From assembly GCA_037178855.1 (NCBI GenBank), contig JASJZC010000006.1, positions 8,660,501 through 8,724,500 on the forward strand: 64,000 nucleotides of DNA. Reading direction: 5' to 3'. Below, in pieces: positions 21,312-33,110 of this stretch. The notes under the pieces were generated by a model, which saw nothing but the letters and a program-made list of their open reading frames with translations, did not search any database and was not told the DNA's origin. The stretch is from Oscheius sp. JU75. Lineage: Eukaryota; Nematoda; Chromadorea; Rhabditida; Rhabditidae. The number at the start of each line of letters is the position of its first letter. The first letter of the stretch is position 1. The position numbers and the translations under genes are program-made.

Positions 21312-21345
21312 TCTGTGTCTCTCTGTGTCTCTCTGTATCTATGTC
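21262..21345. repeat. CT microsatellite
   Basis: About 45 bp of uninterrupted CT dinucleotides followed by CTCTGTGT units. Confidence 0.9.
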
Positions 21346-21890
21346 TCTCCATTGAATACCCTGGCATAATTGCGCGACACCCTTACTTCATAGCGCACTC
21401 TGTAAGAGGCCCGAGCAAAAGCAGTCAGGTACAATCTTCACGCATGAGAGACTTTTTTTCCATCCGTCCATCTTTTGCTAGTTACTATTACAATAACTTG
21501 GTCATAAGCAGTATTTTTGGCCAAAGTCGTTCTCTCTGCCTCACTGTCTTTCCTTTCTATATATCTTTCACGTCAGTGTATCTATCTCTACGTCTCTTCA
21601 TTTCTGCCTTTCTTTTCCTATGGCGTTTTGACTCTCTCTTTCTCTCCTACTCGATCAGTCAATTTGTTCGTCGGATCAGACCCCCACCCCTCATGAAGTG
21701 TACTATTTGTCCCAGACGGGAATACATTGCGTGACTGGGCACCTTAACTCATTTTCGGTCTCTCTTTGAGAGTCAATGGCCCGTCTAGCTCATAAACATC
21801 GCCCCGCACAAACCATTCGTTTCGAAATCGTCTCCATCGATCGTCTTTCTTGTTTGTCTCGACACTTCCGATTGGCATTTCCCCCCTTGG

Positions 21891-21896
21891 TTTCAG
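21891..21896 (+). promoter_or_regulatory. Trans-splice acceptor directly at the AMP deaminase ATG
   Basis: CCCCCCTTGGTTTCAG ends exactly at the ATG (21897). With no upstream exon needed for the frame, this fits spliced-leader addition with a zero-length remaining 5' UTR. Confidence 0.55.
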
Positions 21897-24800
21897 ATGC
21901 CGGACGGAGTCTCATTCTTCAATCCGTCCCCTCACGAGTCTCCTCAAAACTCGCCTCCAACTCGTCCACAGCATTCGATGGATCCGCTGGAACAGCTTCG
22001 GAACTGTACCATCAGTGAGTCCTATAGTTCTGTAGCAGCAGACCGACTCTTGGTATTCTGTCTTTTCAGGCGATACCCGATTGGCTAATATGGGTGAGGG
22101 CGATATTGTGTAGTGGTTGTGAAATTTGTCATGTTCCTATTAGCATTTTTGGCACCAAGACATCATTTATGACCTTTTCGATGTTTTACAAAGATAAAGT
22201 GGTACAACTTTGCAGAACATCGAAAAGTTGAAAAATGTGTTCCTGGAACCGAAACCTCGCAAAATAAATCACGTTCCGGACGCGTCAAGGCTTCTTGGAC
22301 TTAAGATCTCATTATTGAGCTTTCCTATGTTTTGCAAAGTTGAATCCCTGATTCCATTTATCTACAACTTTGCAGAACATCACAAAATTCAAAATGTCGT
22401 CTTGATGGCGAAATCACCTTGTATACAAATGCGTACTCTTGTCGCATGCTTATAGTGGAACACCTAAAAATTGTGTTTCAAGTTTCCACATTCCGAAAGT
22501 CGGAGGCTGCATACCAACTCTTGCATATAGGCCTCGACACGCAGCAAAATCCGAAAATTCAGTTGAGTGACGAAACATGTGGATAGGAGTTGGGGGCGCT
22601 GCTTTCAACGCGTACAACCAGGGGACTGACTAGGCTACAGCTATTTCCTGCTCACCACCATGTCGATATGCTGCGGAATACATAACAGTAGCTGCGTATC
22701 GAAGCCGATAGACAAGAGTTGGTGCACACACTTCTAATTGCGACAGCTCCACAGTTATGATGTCCATTTCTACGAATTGTTGTGACAGTTTTTGACTCGA
22801 GCGCAAACAAAATTTGTTGATGTTGACAGTAGGCCCTCATCTCTGATCACTGTCAAATGACTTCGTCTTCAGAGTCGGTCGACAGTGAGGTCTTCCAAGT
22901 CGGCCCCTTCCAGCACGGCTACGCGGTCGGCAGCTATTCCGCCGACCATCATGTCGGCAATCCGTTCGAGATCTCCACGACCCCGATCGAGGTGAACGAA
23001 AGCCGGAAGCATCGGGCTCTGGAGATTAACAACAGGTGAGGAGGCCCTAAATTGTAGTCGTAGCCGTGTTTTCCCCTCCGGCTTAGCGTGTCTCTAATCA
23101 CAATTCGGCTTCTTCATTCCCGACTATGACCTCCCTGCCACAGCTACTCTTCTATTCCATGTGGATAGAACCACCTTGCCGCCCAGTACTCATCAATTCA
23201 GAGCTCGTCTGGAGAGTCAGAATGATCAGTGTCTCTCGCCGATGTCCGAGGAATCCGTGCCCCGGTGCAAGAGTCCGCAGACTGTGGAGATGCACACCTT
23301 CAGGTAGTTTTTCTTATTTGACTGGGTATGACAGAGTTCAGGGATGCTGTGGATGTCAACTATCAGCGAATGGCCATCACGGGAGAGGAACTCAGTGGGG
23401 TGAGTTGGTGTCAGTCTCTTGAACAAGACCGTTTCACAAGAGGGAACATAAAAGTTTATGGGCGCTCCCAATCGACTGATTTACAAGCACTGATGGGGAA
23501 GATTGGGACGGTTCCCGACCAGACGGAGATACAGAGAGACAGAGAAACCGAAAGAGAGAGAGACAGATAGACAGACAGAGAGACAAAGAGACAGAGACAC
23601 AGAAAGAGATACAGAGATAGAGACAGAGAGACAGAGAGATACTGAGAGAATCGATACGCAGCCGTTTTCTAATCTAGCGGAAAGCCCCTGGTTAAGAGTT
23701 GGTGCGCGAAATCCGGATTACAACACTCACCACCTACCACTGATTAAAAGCAATGAGTCAGATTTCAGGTGCCTCTGGAAGACCTGCAATCGGCAGCCAG
23801 GCACATTATCGAAGCCTTGAAGTTGAGATGCGAGTATATGAACAGAATTGGGAACTTTTTCCCCAAGACGACGGAACTATTCCTCTCGGGCGATTATCCG
23901 ACCAATCTGCCAAAATATCGGCGAAAGAATACCGAAATGAGTGAGTTCCAAGAGATTCTTTCTGCTTTGCTTTAAGCGCCGACTTTGTGTTTTCTCTCTA
24001 TCTCTCTTCAGACAGACAAATCAGTAGGTTCTTCTCGGTCACGCACACACAGTTTGAGAGATCAGTGCCTCTTTCCGCGCACCTTCTACTCCTGTCCTCT
24101 ATTTTCACAGAGAGTCTCGTGTTCGTTCAGATCTGCCTCCTCCGCGAAGGGATTCCTCTTTCTTTGGAATCGGTAAAGACGAGTGACTAATTGCCCTTTG
24201 CAATGGGTGTGCAACACTACCGTGATCCAGCGCACCAACTCTGAATCAAGGGGCGTCGATACGCTGGTAGTCTCAAAAACACTGATTATGCTCTATGGGG
24301 CTTGCTTTTCATTTGCTCTCGCCCGTACCATCTTACCGAGAGACCATATGAACTGCCAAGACAGTACGGATGGGAAGAATAAGGCCAGTGGAGACTGTTG
24401 TTTGGTTGCGTATCGATGCTCATATCTGTAAGAGTTGGTGCGCAATGGGAAACTGAACTTTTGTACATCCCCGATATTCCGTAACTATATAATTCTTCCA
24501 ACCGTTTGCTCTTCTTTTGCTCTAACAGCGCGTCGTTACCCCCTAAAGGAGAAGCATGTCTCTAACTCGTCTTCCCGCCTTCACAAGCCGCACCAGCATG
24601 TCCAATTTTCTATTTTCGGTACAAAACAAATCTTCTTTAGGTGCCAACACCTCCTTTCACCCGCCCGAGCCTCCGGCTGATCATTGGGAGCTCGAACAAG
24701 AGCTGCCCAAGTATGAAACGAAGTACACTCTGAAGAGGAACCATGGAATTGTTTGTCCGCTGGAAAAATCTGGAAAAATGAGCTTTTTCAGGTCGAAATC

Positions 24801-27213
24801 TGCAACGAGGACGGCAAGGTCGATCCCAAATTTGAAAAGTACTATATGAAGAAGGAAAAGTTCCTCTCTGACACGGAAAAACTGACACAAATGATCGTCG
24901 ACGGTCCGCTGAAGTCGTTCTGCTTCCGTCGACTGAGCTATCTGCAGAACAAGTTCCAGCTGCATGTCCTGTTGAACGAGCTTAGAGAGCTACATGAGCA
25001 GAAAGCCGTCTCTCACAGGGACTTTTACAATATCCGTAAGGTAGGAGCATAGAGTAAACTCTTTAATAAGTCGATAAAATAAAATACGCTATCTTAATAT
25101 CTAGAAAGCGTTTTACAGCTTTGCGATGCTCAGCAAAGCTATAGAGTAGATCAAGGACTACAATTTCCCAAAACATCGGAAAGCTCAAAATTCATGTCTT
25201 GATAATGTAAAATGCTTCCAAACAGGCGCAAGGTTATGTATAGTGCTAGGCTGTTCTCGCCCGTACCGCCTTATTAACTCGTATTTCGACCTGCCGAGAT
25301 TGTACGGAGGGGAAGTGTCAGGACATTGTGCGCTAAAAAAAATAGATGCTTTTTCGGCTCCAAGACAGCATTTCTGCGATTTCTGATGTTCTGCAAAGTT
25401 GTAGTTCTTGATTTACGCTACAACATTATAGAGCCTCAGTAAGCTCAAAAATTGACGTCTTGACCCCGAAAATTCCGTACTTCTAGCAAGGGGCTGGCTT
25501 CAAGTTTTGCGGTATGGACGGTTATCAAAGTCTCGTTCAGGTAGACACTCACATCCACGCTGCCTCTTCAATGAATCAGAAGCACCTCCTCCGTTTCATA
25601 AAGAAGAAGATGAAGACGGAGGCCGAGACTGAGGTCCTGAAGGACCGGGACGGTAACGCCCTAACCATGAAGGAAGTCTTCAAGAAGATGAAGATCTCAG
25701 CCTATGATCTGAGTGTTGACATGCTCGACGTACACGCTGACCGCAACACATTTCACAGATTTGACAAGTTCAATACCAAGTACAACCCGTTAGGAGAGTC
25801 TGACCTTCGTGAGATCTTCATCAAAACCGACAACTTTGTCGGAGGGAAGTATTTTGCCGAACTGCTCCGAGAGGTCATTTTCGACCTGGAGGACTCCAAA
25901 TACCAACATGCCGAGCCACGTCTCTCGATCTACGGCAGGAGCCGGGACGAATGGGACAAGCTGGCCAAATGGGCTCTGAGTCACGATGTCTGGAGTCAGA
26001 ACGTCCGCTGGCTCATCCAGATTCCTCGTCTCTAGTGAGTTTCCCAGAGTGACAGTGGCAGTGGCAGTGGTAGTGACAGTCAAGAAACTGGAACGTCCTT
26101 TTCAGTGACATCTACCGTATCAAGGGAGGCATCAAGAACTTTGACGAAATCCTGGACAACATTTTCATGCCACTCTTCGAGGTCACCAATGATCCCTCTT
26201 CGCATCCCGATCTTCATCGCTTCCTCAGCCAGGTCTCTGGGATCGATTCCGTGGACGACGAGTCGAAGCACGAGTTTGTTCACGTTTGTTCATGATCTAA
26301 AACTCTGTCATATGTCTCTTTCAGTTCGATCGCTCGACCCCTGCCCCCGATGAGTACAAAGATGCCGAGAACCCTCCCTACAACTACTATCTCTTCTACA
26401 TGTATGCCAACATCTGTGTACTGAATGCTTTCAGAAGGTTCGTTCTTTTGTGGGTCTGTAAGAGTACAAATTTCCAGAGACCGTGGACTGCACACCTTCT
26501 CTCTTCGCCCTCACTGTGGAGAGGCCGGTCACGTCAATCATCTTCTCACTGGGTATGTCTGTTTTTGAGAGAGACAGAGATGAAATCCTGTTGCCCTAAA
26601 CTCTTAAAGTGCCTCCGAATTTTACCGGGCCCACTACAGATCAGCTCGGCTAACTGTGCTTCTTCAGATTCCTGACCAGTGAGAGCATCGCCCACGGAAT
26701 CCTGCTGCGCAAGGTCCCTGTTCTTCAGTACCTCTTCTACCTGACCCAAATGGGCATTGCCATGTCCCCACTGTCCAACAACTCCCTCTTCATTAGCTAC
26801 CAGCGCAATCCACTCCCGGAATACCTTCAGAAGGGACTCAATGTGTCGCTCTCGACCGACGATCCCCTTCAATTCCACTACACCAAGGAAGCCCTGATGG
26901 AAGAATACAGTATCGCAGCCCAGGTCTGGAAGCTGAGCTCCTGCGACATGTGCGAGCTGGCCAGGAATAGTGTTCTCCAGAGTGGTTTCGAGGACAAGGT
27001 CAAGATTCACTGGCTTGGACCAAACTACAAGGAGGAGGGAGTCCTGGGCAATGACCCGCTGAGAACCAATGTCCCGGATACTCGAATCTCTTTCCGTCAC
27101 GAGGCTTTAGTTGTCAGTTAATCTTACTCTCAAAAAATTGGTTGTGATTTCAGGACGAGCTAATGAACCTGTTCCGAGCCAAGCACATCACCGAGTTGAA
27201 GAACAACGTCTAA
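21897..27213 (+). CDS. ampd-1: AMP deaminase
   Basis: Sixteen exons (21897-22014, 22070-22093, 22873-23035, 23169-23303, 23342-23399, 23769-23940, 24012-24027, 24111-24172, 24641-24750, 24792-25040, 25541-26034, 26106-26283, 26325-26437, 26478-26552, 26668-27112, 27154-27213) give 823 residues. The enzyme converts AMP to IMP and ammonia in the purine nucleotide cycle. Visible: zinc site VDTHIHAA (from residue 370), [20 protein letters not shown], the substrate loop [14 protein letters not shown], and the catalytic [15 protein letters not shown] (about 718). The N-terminal 200 residues are variable, as in the family, and lie in small exons (one of 16 nt). Poly(A) signal at 27262. Introns 2 and 10 hold hairpin MITE pairs; intron 8 holds another terminal-repeat element. 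Confidence 0.95.
22150..22245. mobile_element. Hairpin MITE (family A), in AMP deaminase intron 2
   Basis: TTTCGATGTTTTACAAAGATA faces GTACAACTTTGCAGAACATCG. Confidence 0.6.
22295..22435. mobile_element. Hairpin MITE (family A), paired copy
   Basis: TTCCTATGTTTTGCAAAGTTG faces CTACAACTTTGCAGAACATC, then GTCGTCTTGATGGCGAAA. Confidence 0.65.
23520..23645. repeat. GACAGA-type simple tract, intron 5 of AMP deaminase
   Basis: Interrupted AGAGACAGA units over about 120 bp. Confidence 0.75.
24229..24447. mobile_element. Short terminal-inverted-repeat element (family C)
   Basis: Left end GCGCACCAACTCTGAATCAA then CGTCGATACG; right end, reversed, GCGCACCAACTCTTACAGAT then ATCGATACG. The ends are about 35 bp. 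Half-copies with the same end words occur at 22688-22730, 23644-23712, 41068-41110 and 44965-45075. Confidence 0.55.
25090..25220. mobile_element. Hairpin MITE (family A), AMP deaminase intron 10
   Basis: TTGCGATGCTCAGCAAAGCTA faces CTACAATTTCCCAAAACATCG, then CATGTCTTGATAATG. Confidence 0.6.
25345..25485. mobile_element. Hairpin MITE (family A), paired copy in the same intron
   Basis: GATTTCTGATGTTCTGCAAAG then TTGTAGTTCTTGAT; right side GACGTCTTGACCCCGAAAAT reaching TTCCGTACTT. Confidence 0.65.
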
Positions 27214-27261
27214 GAAAACGTGTCGATCAATGTTACGGAGACCAGTGTGTCAGAGTTTATG

Positions 27262-27267
27262 AATAAA
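27262..27267 (+). terminator. Poly(A) signal of AMP deaminase
   Basis: AATAAA 49 bp after the stop at 27211-27213. Confidence 0.65.
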
Positions 27268-27504
27268 ATTCGGGGTTTTACCTGGACAGTGACAGTGACT
27301 TACTGCTGTAAACTTCAAAGGGAGATGTCTTGAAACTGTAGCTCCCCCAAGGCGTGCTCCCAGCTTCTAATTGTAATCCCTAATTAGAGTTCATTACTAT
27401 AAAACTTAACCAACTTTCTAGAAGAAACAAGCTGTAGCAATTAATCTCTCGACTTACCATCGCAAGTCAATCCAATTCAGTTCTAGCCACTCGGACGACG
27501 CCAG

Positions 27505-27911
27505 ATGCATGATACGAATCCGACCAAGAAGAAGACGTCGGATGCTGAGAAGGCGATGACAAAGCCAATGACGGCGAAGAAGAAGCAGTTCAGGAAGAAG
27601 CCGAGTCAGAAGTACACGCAGGATACCGTCTCGCAGTGCCACTCGGACATAAACGAGGAGCTGGACATCCGGAAGAAATGGAAGATCTTCGAGGGGCCAC
27701 GATGGTCGAGGAGCACGAGCAGATCGCGGAGGACGGGACCGCATATCGAAGCCCTTCCTCGTTCAGACGGAGCAGATCGCGTCCAAACTGAACAAGTTCA
27801 ATGTGAAGGCGGCTAGCTATTCGAAGGAGAGTTTCCACAAGAAATGCACGGAGCTCTGCAATCTGCCTCTCGCCCGCCCACATTCCTGGACTCGGCTCTG
27901 AGCAAGGCAGG
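27505..27911 (+). pseudogene. Frame-shifted coding remnant, unrecognised
   Basis: About 400 bp has the G/C-ending codons of real genes here but the likely reading changes frame three times. The first frame runs to KKWKIFEG (about 27695), the next starts MVEEHEQIAEDG (27702), the third is QTEQIASKLNKFNVK (about 27764), and the last FLDSALSKAG (27883). The N-terminal part is very Lys-rich. Three frame changes in 200 bp with no intron signals suggest a dead copy of a nuclear or ribosomal-type basic protein; no family named. Confidence 0.5.
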
Positions 27912-28186
27912 TCCCCTTATCTATATTCGTTGACACCTTCTTCCTTGTATGTTTGGGTGTGATCTACCGACGGTAGACCACAGTAAAAGCTTTACCTCTG
28001 GGTAGACTACTAGGAGAGCTTTCCCGGTACCATATCCTCTTGGGCACGCAGTTTTCGTTGTCAAGACAGTAGTTTTGAATTTCTCGAACACAACAGGCAG
28101 ACACATTACCATCATTGCAAGACAGAGCCATCAGCACTTAGACATTGACTCTCTGATCAGTTTATTAGAGTACTCTCACAATCAGC

Positions 28187-28823
28187 CTAGGGCTTCCTAG
28201 CCTCGAACTTCTTGTCGTGCTTCTCACCAGGGAACTCGATCTGAATGTTGAGCGAGCCCATGTCGTAGGTCTTCTTGGCCTTGGCTCCTAGAACGACATA
28301 ATCTTCAGGGACGTTGTAGGAGAACTTCCTGTAGCCGTTCTGCAAACATTGCTCAATATTCGAAGTGACCAGCTAAATTACCTTGTCAACCTTGCTTGCA
28401 TCTTCATCACAGGAGTGGTAGAAAGTCAGAACAGGTTTCATATCGGTCTCGTTTAAGGGGAATCCGTTCGTGTTTCCTTCGAGGTGGAAGAGACCAGAAG
28501 GTCCGCTGAAGCCCTCGTCGATGATCTGGTCCAGTCCTATAAGGTTTAACGGTCTCTCTCTCACTCTCTGCCACTCAGTCTTTCCGTCACTGACTCAGTC
28601 TTTTTGTCTCTCTGTCACTCAGTCCTGTACCACTCTCTCTCTCTCTTTCTTTTCACTCACTGTCTTTCTTCTCCTGCTTCACCCGGAAGAGTCGAACCCG
28701 TACATTCTCGGCAGGCTTGGCTCCACAGAGCAGGATTCCCTTCGCTCCGACGGCATGCTTTCCGCTGCTCGGGGCAGTAGTCGCTACCACAATGGTCAAG
28801 AGAAGAAAGAGAAGGAGACGCAT
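28187..28823 (-). CDS. Transthyretin-like (TTL) secreted protein
   Basis: Three exons (28661-28823, 28382-28536, 28187-28339) give 156 residues. After a signal peptide (MRLLLFLLLTIVVATTA) comes the family opening GAKGILLCGAKPAENVRVRL, then a FHLEGNT strand, a single late Cys in YHSCDED, and NGYRKFSYNVPEDYV. These nematode-expanded proteins have a small beta-sandwich fold and are secreted; individual functions vary (one, TTR-52, bridges dying cells to phagocytes). An in-frame ATG 15 bp upstream (28838) is less likely because it would put charged or bulky residues before the signal. Lies 181 bp behind the stop of the M13 gene on the same strand. AATAAA on this strand at 28161-28166. Confidence 0.9.
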
Positions 28824-28940
28824 CGGAAAAATCAACAATTGGTCAAGATTGTGGGAAGGTCACTAGGCTTGGAAAGAGACTGGGAGGAGACGCTCGATTG
28901 ATGGGCGTCAGGTGTTTTTGGCTCGATTGTTTACAAATAG

Positions 28941-28946
28941 TTTATT
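28941..28946 (-). terminator. Poly(A) signal of the M13 gene
   Basis: AATAAA on the minus strand, 58 bp past the stop (29004). Confidence 0.5.
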
Positions 28947-29003
28947 GTGTGATATGGATTGGAAAGACATCGGACGACCTGAAGCAGTTTCAATAACAGA
29001 GGG

Positions 29004-32000
29004 CTATACACAAAGACGACGACTATAGATTGCGGAGGTGTTGGTGCAGTGATAGTGCATCGAGAAGAGTTTCGCGTTCGAGACCACGGAGTTCATCCTA
29101 AATTCGTCTCTAGATCACTATACCGCTCGTTCTGTTTCTCTGTCTCTGCGTCTCTCTGTCTTCCGCTGTCAGTCTGTGTACTATAAGAGTGTGCACGCAG
29201 TCCGAACTCAAGCTGTCTCATCGCGAACATTAAGAAAACCCACATCGCCTCATATTCCGATCCCGGAATCTCTGCTTCCGTATTACAGAAAAGTGTTCCG
29301 AAGGCTGCGAGCATGGTCTGAACATTGTCAAGAGCCTCGAAGGCGGGAAGGGCCTTTTCGTCAAAGTTATGATTGTCCGTCTGCCATTTCTGATAGCCAT
29401 AGAGAGCAGTCTTTAGACCGTCAGCCATTTCAACCGTATAGGTTAGGTCTCTCTAAAAAAAATGATTTGGCAAGGCTTTAATTGAAACACATCCTCTGCC
29501 AAAAAAGTGCTGTTCAAGAAGATATTGATTAGCTTTCCGATGTTCTGCAAAGTAGTAGAGCAGGTGCAGGAGCTACAACTTTGCAGAACATCGGTATGCT
29601 GTCTTGATCTCGAAAACTGCTATTTTTAGCGCAGGAATTTAACTGTTTCTCTTACCACAATGTTCACGTTATTTCTCAAATCCGGGTTCAGGAAAGACCT
29701 GTAGGTGTCCTCGAAGCACTGTTGCGGAGATCTTTGGTCCATATGGTCCCAGAAAATCTGAAACACTTGTACAGTAATTGACAGAGTTCGAACCTTCGAC
29801 ATCATCTGCTGACTGACAGTGCCCAGAGTGCCGTAAACCACATCCCAAGGCACCTGCTCGCCCGGATAGACCAGTGGTTCCTGCAGAAAAGAGAGTGGGT
29901 AGAGAAGAGTCGAACTCCTGGGTTGGTAGACTATCGTGGGTATCAGGATCAAGAAGTCTGGAGCGTCATCCTTGTCCAGATGGGTACCCAGCTGACTCAT
30001 GTCGTAGTCCCGTTGGGCTTTAAACGAGCTCGTAATCGAGTAGAAGTAGTCGCTCTGGTTGATTCGGAGCTAAAAACATACTAAATCTCTAAGAAAAAGT
30101 TTTGCCGCGCTCGGGATCCGAACCCGTTTCGTTTGCTTCCGTAGTCAGACCTCTCACCGACTGCGCCACGCGATAAAGGCAGGGTGCATTTTTTTTTCGA
30201 TAAACTTACATCAGAAAACGGCCTCCAAACAAGATCCTCCTTCGTCTTTCGAGACGGGTATCCTACCAAGAAGGACAGTCGGTTGACCTCTACCAATGTC
30301 GACGGAGCGTACTGCCTATGACTGGCCAAGAAGTCTTTCTTCGATGCGTCCAAGAACTTTTGGACCTGAAGGAATTTTTGAATTCGAAACAAAAGATTCG
30401 AGCCTTCGAGACGGGAACAGTCTGTTGAGCGATGTACATCTTTTCCACCGGTGTTAGGCCAGAAATGTCGCTAACACAGTCCCTCCAGCTGATATCCAAA
30501 GAGTTTTCGGGACTTTAGAGAGAAGCGATAGCTAAGAGGAAGCGGGATTTCTGATACCTGAACTGGGTGCGGGGGTCGTAGGAGTATCGACGGAGATTGA
30601 GCGCTGTAATGGAGACCAGGTAATTTGCCAAGGCTCTGGGAGTTGTCACAGACAGAATCTGTACAAGTTGCAGCAGGTATTCCATGTTCTGAATTGGATT
30701 TTTGAAAGAAATATGAATGTGAACCTCAATAGCAACAAGATCATCATTCGTCCATCGGAAGAGACTAGTCAAATGGGCATTGAACATCTCGAGGAAGTTG
30801 ATCTGTGAGATAGTCGAAGACAGCTCTCCGATGGTCATGTAGGTGACATTGACAGGAAGTGTCGAGCGAGTTATCTGAATGAAAATGTCTGCACTCCCAG
30901 TCGACCTCTACAACTTTTCTACTTGTTCCAGCCAAGCGGTCTCATTGAAATCCGCAATCATTACCTGTGTCAACTGCTTTTTTTCCGTTTTTCTATGTCA
31001 ACTGCTTCTCTCAACTTTCATTAGGCAAGAATTCATATAGCCGCTCATACAGATTCCGACTTGTCTGGTTCCGTATTCGGACCTCTACATATATCCGACC
31101 TATATGTAGCCGACTGCGCCACGCGACAAAGGCTGCGTGGGGGTTTCCTACTCGCTACTCGAACTGAATTCAGAAACTTGCATCAGAAAACGAATCACAA
31201 GAGAGACAAAGTATATTGATGATTGTCATCTTACCAGCTCCTTCTTTGCTGGGTTACTTAGGTCTCTTTTCAAGCAGCATAAATAGACATTTTGTCAAGG
31301 CTCGTCGGATGCCTTCGGATGGAAGAGTCGCATCTTTTGACAGGACGTGGCATGCCACTTTTGATTCAAAGTTACGCACAGAAGTACAAGGCCAGTCCAA
31401 CAGGCATCTATCCTTACCCTGTCGATCTCGACGAAGAGGAATGCCACCTCATCCAGCTGGTCCTCAACCTCTTTCGGGTCCCTCATGATCTGACGTGAGA
31501 CCATGTCATTCAAAAGATTCTGCCGGATGGACAGCTGAAGAAGTGCATCGATTTCGTTTGGGCTCGGATTGGCCAGACGGATCAGTTCCTCCCGGAGAGG
31601 ATCCAGCAGGGGACGGAGGTTCGGTGATCGGAGCTGAGTGGTTTTTACTGATGGGACTATGGACTGTACCTGAAGAATGAGCTTGCTCTTGTCATTCGGA
31701 TCGACGTCTCTCCCGTAAACGACCAGAGGGTAGTCTCCCCCAAACCAGTCCAAAATCCCATTATGCCTCTCCCAACTGCAAACGGATTAATCACTCAAAG
31801 TGTTTATCTCCGCGTAGCCACTTATGTGTGGCCTACAGTAATCCAACTCACTTGTAACTCTCGGGTCGAAAGTCGCATCCTGTTATGATCGGCCCACAGG
31901 GAAAGTTTCGGAGGAGATCGAGCAGTGGGTAGCCGCCAACATTAGCTCGAGCTGGAGCGTCCATACAGGCCGAGAAGACAGCCTTGGCTAGTCGTTCACT

Positions 32001-32289
32001 CCTCAAGCCGACATCTGGTGAGTTTGAGAGAAGACCTAGAATGTTGTTGTAAGGTGAGAGACAGAGAGATATAGAAACAGAGTTTGCACGCAATCGCCGC
32101 CTGAAAATGACGCACTTTCTCCGAACTTACTTCATGCCATTCGTGGATAAGGAGACAGATGATATAGCATGAGACAGCCCAAGGGCGGAAGCGAGAAGGG
32201 AGTTATAGTAGGGGTGATTCAACGATGGAAAGGGAAGGAAATGGGAACGGAAAGGGTGGCTAGACTATAGATACACAAAGACAGCGAAA

Positions 32290-32323
<34 letters not shown>

Positions 32324-32711
32324 TATAGAGAGAGGGAGATAGAGCAATAGCGACAGAGAGATAGAAAGAGACAGAGACAGAACTAACCGTATACTGAGCG
32401 AGAGACGGCTTCTCGCTGCTGATCCAAAAAGTTCTGCTGCTTGTCCTTGGTCATACTATGGAATTTGCCACACGCATAGCGATAGAAGTTGTCACACGGC
32501 GGAATGGTGTCGTCCATGTAGGAAGACATTCGAAATGCTGTCAAGATTTTTCATCGGTCTTATTCGGATTACCTGTGTGAATGCACTGCTTACTGCTACA
32601 GACATGCGGCTGTTTGCCCAGATTCGAGAATCCGTCTGAGGTGACGGCCCACACGATGAACAAGGCTATGGAGAGCATCAGAAAAACCACGAAAAGCAGG
32701 GCCAGCCACAT
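29004..32711 (-). CDS. Neprilysin-like (M13) protein, zinc site lost
   Basis: Fourteen exons (32573-32711, 32388-32537, 31852-32035, 31670-31775, 31418-31633, 30923-30964, 30725-30874, 30558-30688, 30419-30512, 30210-30365, 29794-30069, 29656-29757, 29208-29452, 29004-29097) give 694 residues. Type II membrane anchor (residues 2-24), then M13 features: IPPCDNFYRYACGKF, WERHNGILDWFGG, MTIGELSSTISQI, a GYP block. M13 enzymes cut peptides on the cell surface with HExxH and a downstream ENxAD Glu. Here the matching places read YGTLGTVSQQMMSK (about 535-548) and TVEMADG (588-594): both His and the ENxAD Glu are gone, and VNAxY is absent. So most likely a pseudopeptidase. Length and frame are intact, arguing against a pseudogene. 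The last junction and exon 6 are the least certain. Confidence 0.85.
29505..29625. mobile_element. Hairpin MITE (family A) in an M13-gene intron
   Basis: TTCCGATGTTCTGCAAAGTAG faces CTACAACTTTGCAGAACATCG, a near-perfect stem. Confidence 0.7.
30103..30180 (-). repeat. tRNA-like (SINE-like) unit in an M13-gene intron
   Basis: Minus strand: A-box TGGCGCAGTCGG, B-box GGTTCGGATCC. The anticodon arm does not pair, so not a working tRNA. Confidence 0.55.
31047..31140 (-). repeat. tRNA-like remnant in intron 5 of the M13 gene
   Basis: Minus strand CGCGTGGCGCAGTCGGCTAC keeps the A-box half of the unit at 30103-30180; the B-box half is decayed. Confidence 0.45.
32250..32385. repeat. GACAGA-type simple tract, intron of the M13 gene
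   Basis: Interrupted AGAGACAGA units from about 32288 to 32384. Confidence 0.7.
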
Positions 32712-32969
32712 TGTGCATCGAGAACATCCCCTGAAAATCTACCTTCGGTCAGGAGGGGTCCATGGCCAGTCGGCGGATTACGGTGCACGATTAGACACAA
32801 GTGGGCAAATAGTACTAATGGACGGATGGACACACGACCAAATTCATCCCTGTCTACCGTATGCATAGACTTATCCAAATGGTTTCAAGGGTAGATCTCA
32901 GTGTTGCAAGTCTAAAATTTCAGTCTGCCGAGACAATATGGGCGCAAACTATTGGGTGAGGAAACAGAG

Positions 32970-33110
32970 ACCTTTTTGGGTCCAAAACAGCCTATTTGAA
33001 CTTTTTAGATTTTGCCAAGTTGCAGAACAGATCAAGAGCTACAACTTTGCAGAATATTGAAAAGCCCGAAAAAATGTTTTGGGACCCAAGTCGGGGTTCG
33101 CTGCGCTAAA
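32970..33110. mobile_element. Hairpin MITE (family A)
   Basis: Core ATTTTGCCAAGTTGCAGAAC facing GCTACAACTTTGCAGAATATT; partner of 33130-33270. Confidence 0.6.

Larger units (their letters stand above)
19399..21896. other. Gap between RRS1 and AMP deaminase
   Basis: Holds a possible minus-strand gene end (19476-19853), a hairpin MITE nested in a GGCCGGGCC inverted repeat (20398-20665), a CT dinucleotide run (21262-21308) with TCTCTGTG units after it, and pyrimidine-rich sequence up to the AMP deaminase start. Confidence 0.5.

Noticed and set aside
23520-23645. CRISPR-like or satellite array
   Set aside because: Units are short and irregular with no spacers; it is an interrupted GACAGA microsatellite in a eukaryotic intron.
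28187-32711. M13 gene and transthyretin-like gene as an operon
   Set aside because: Spacing (181 bp) would allow it, but there is no acceptor AG just before the transthyretin-like ATG.
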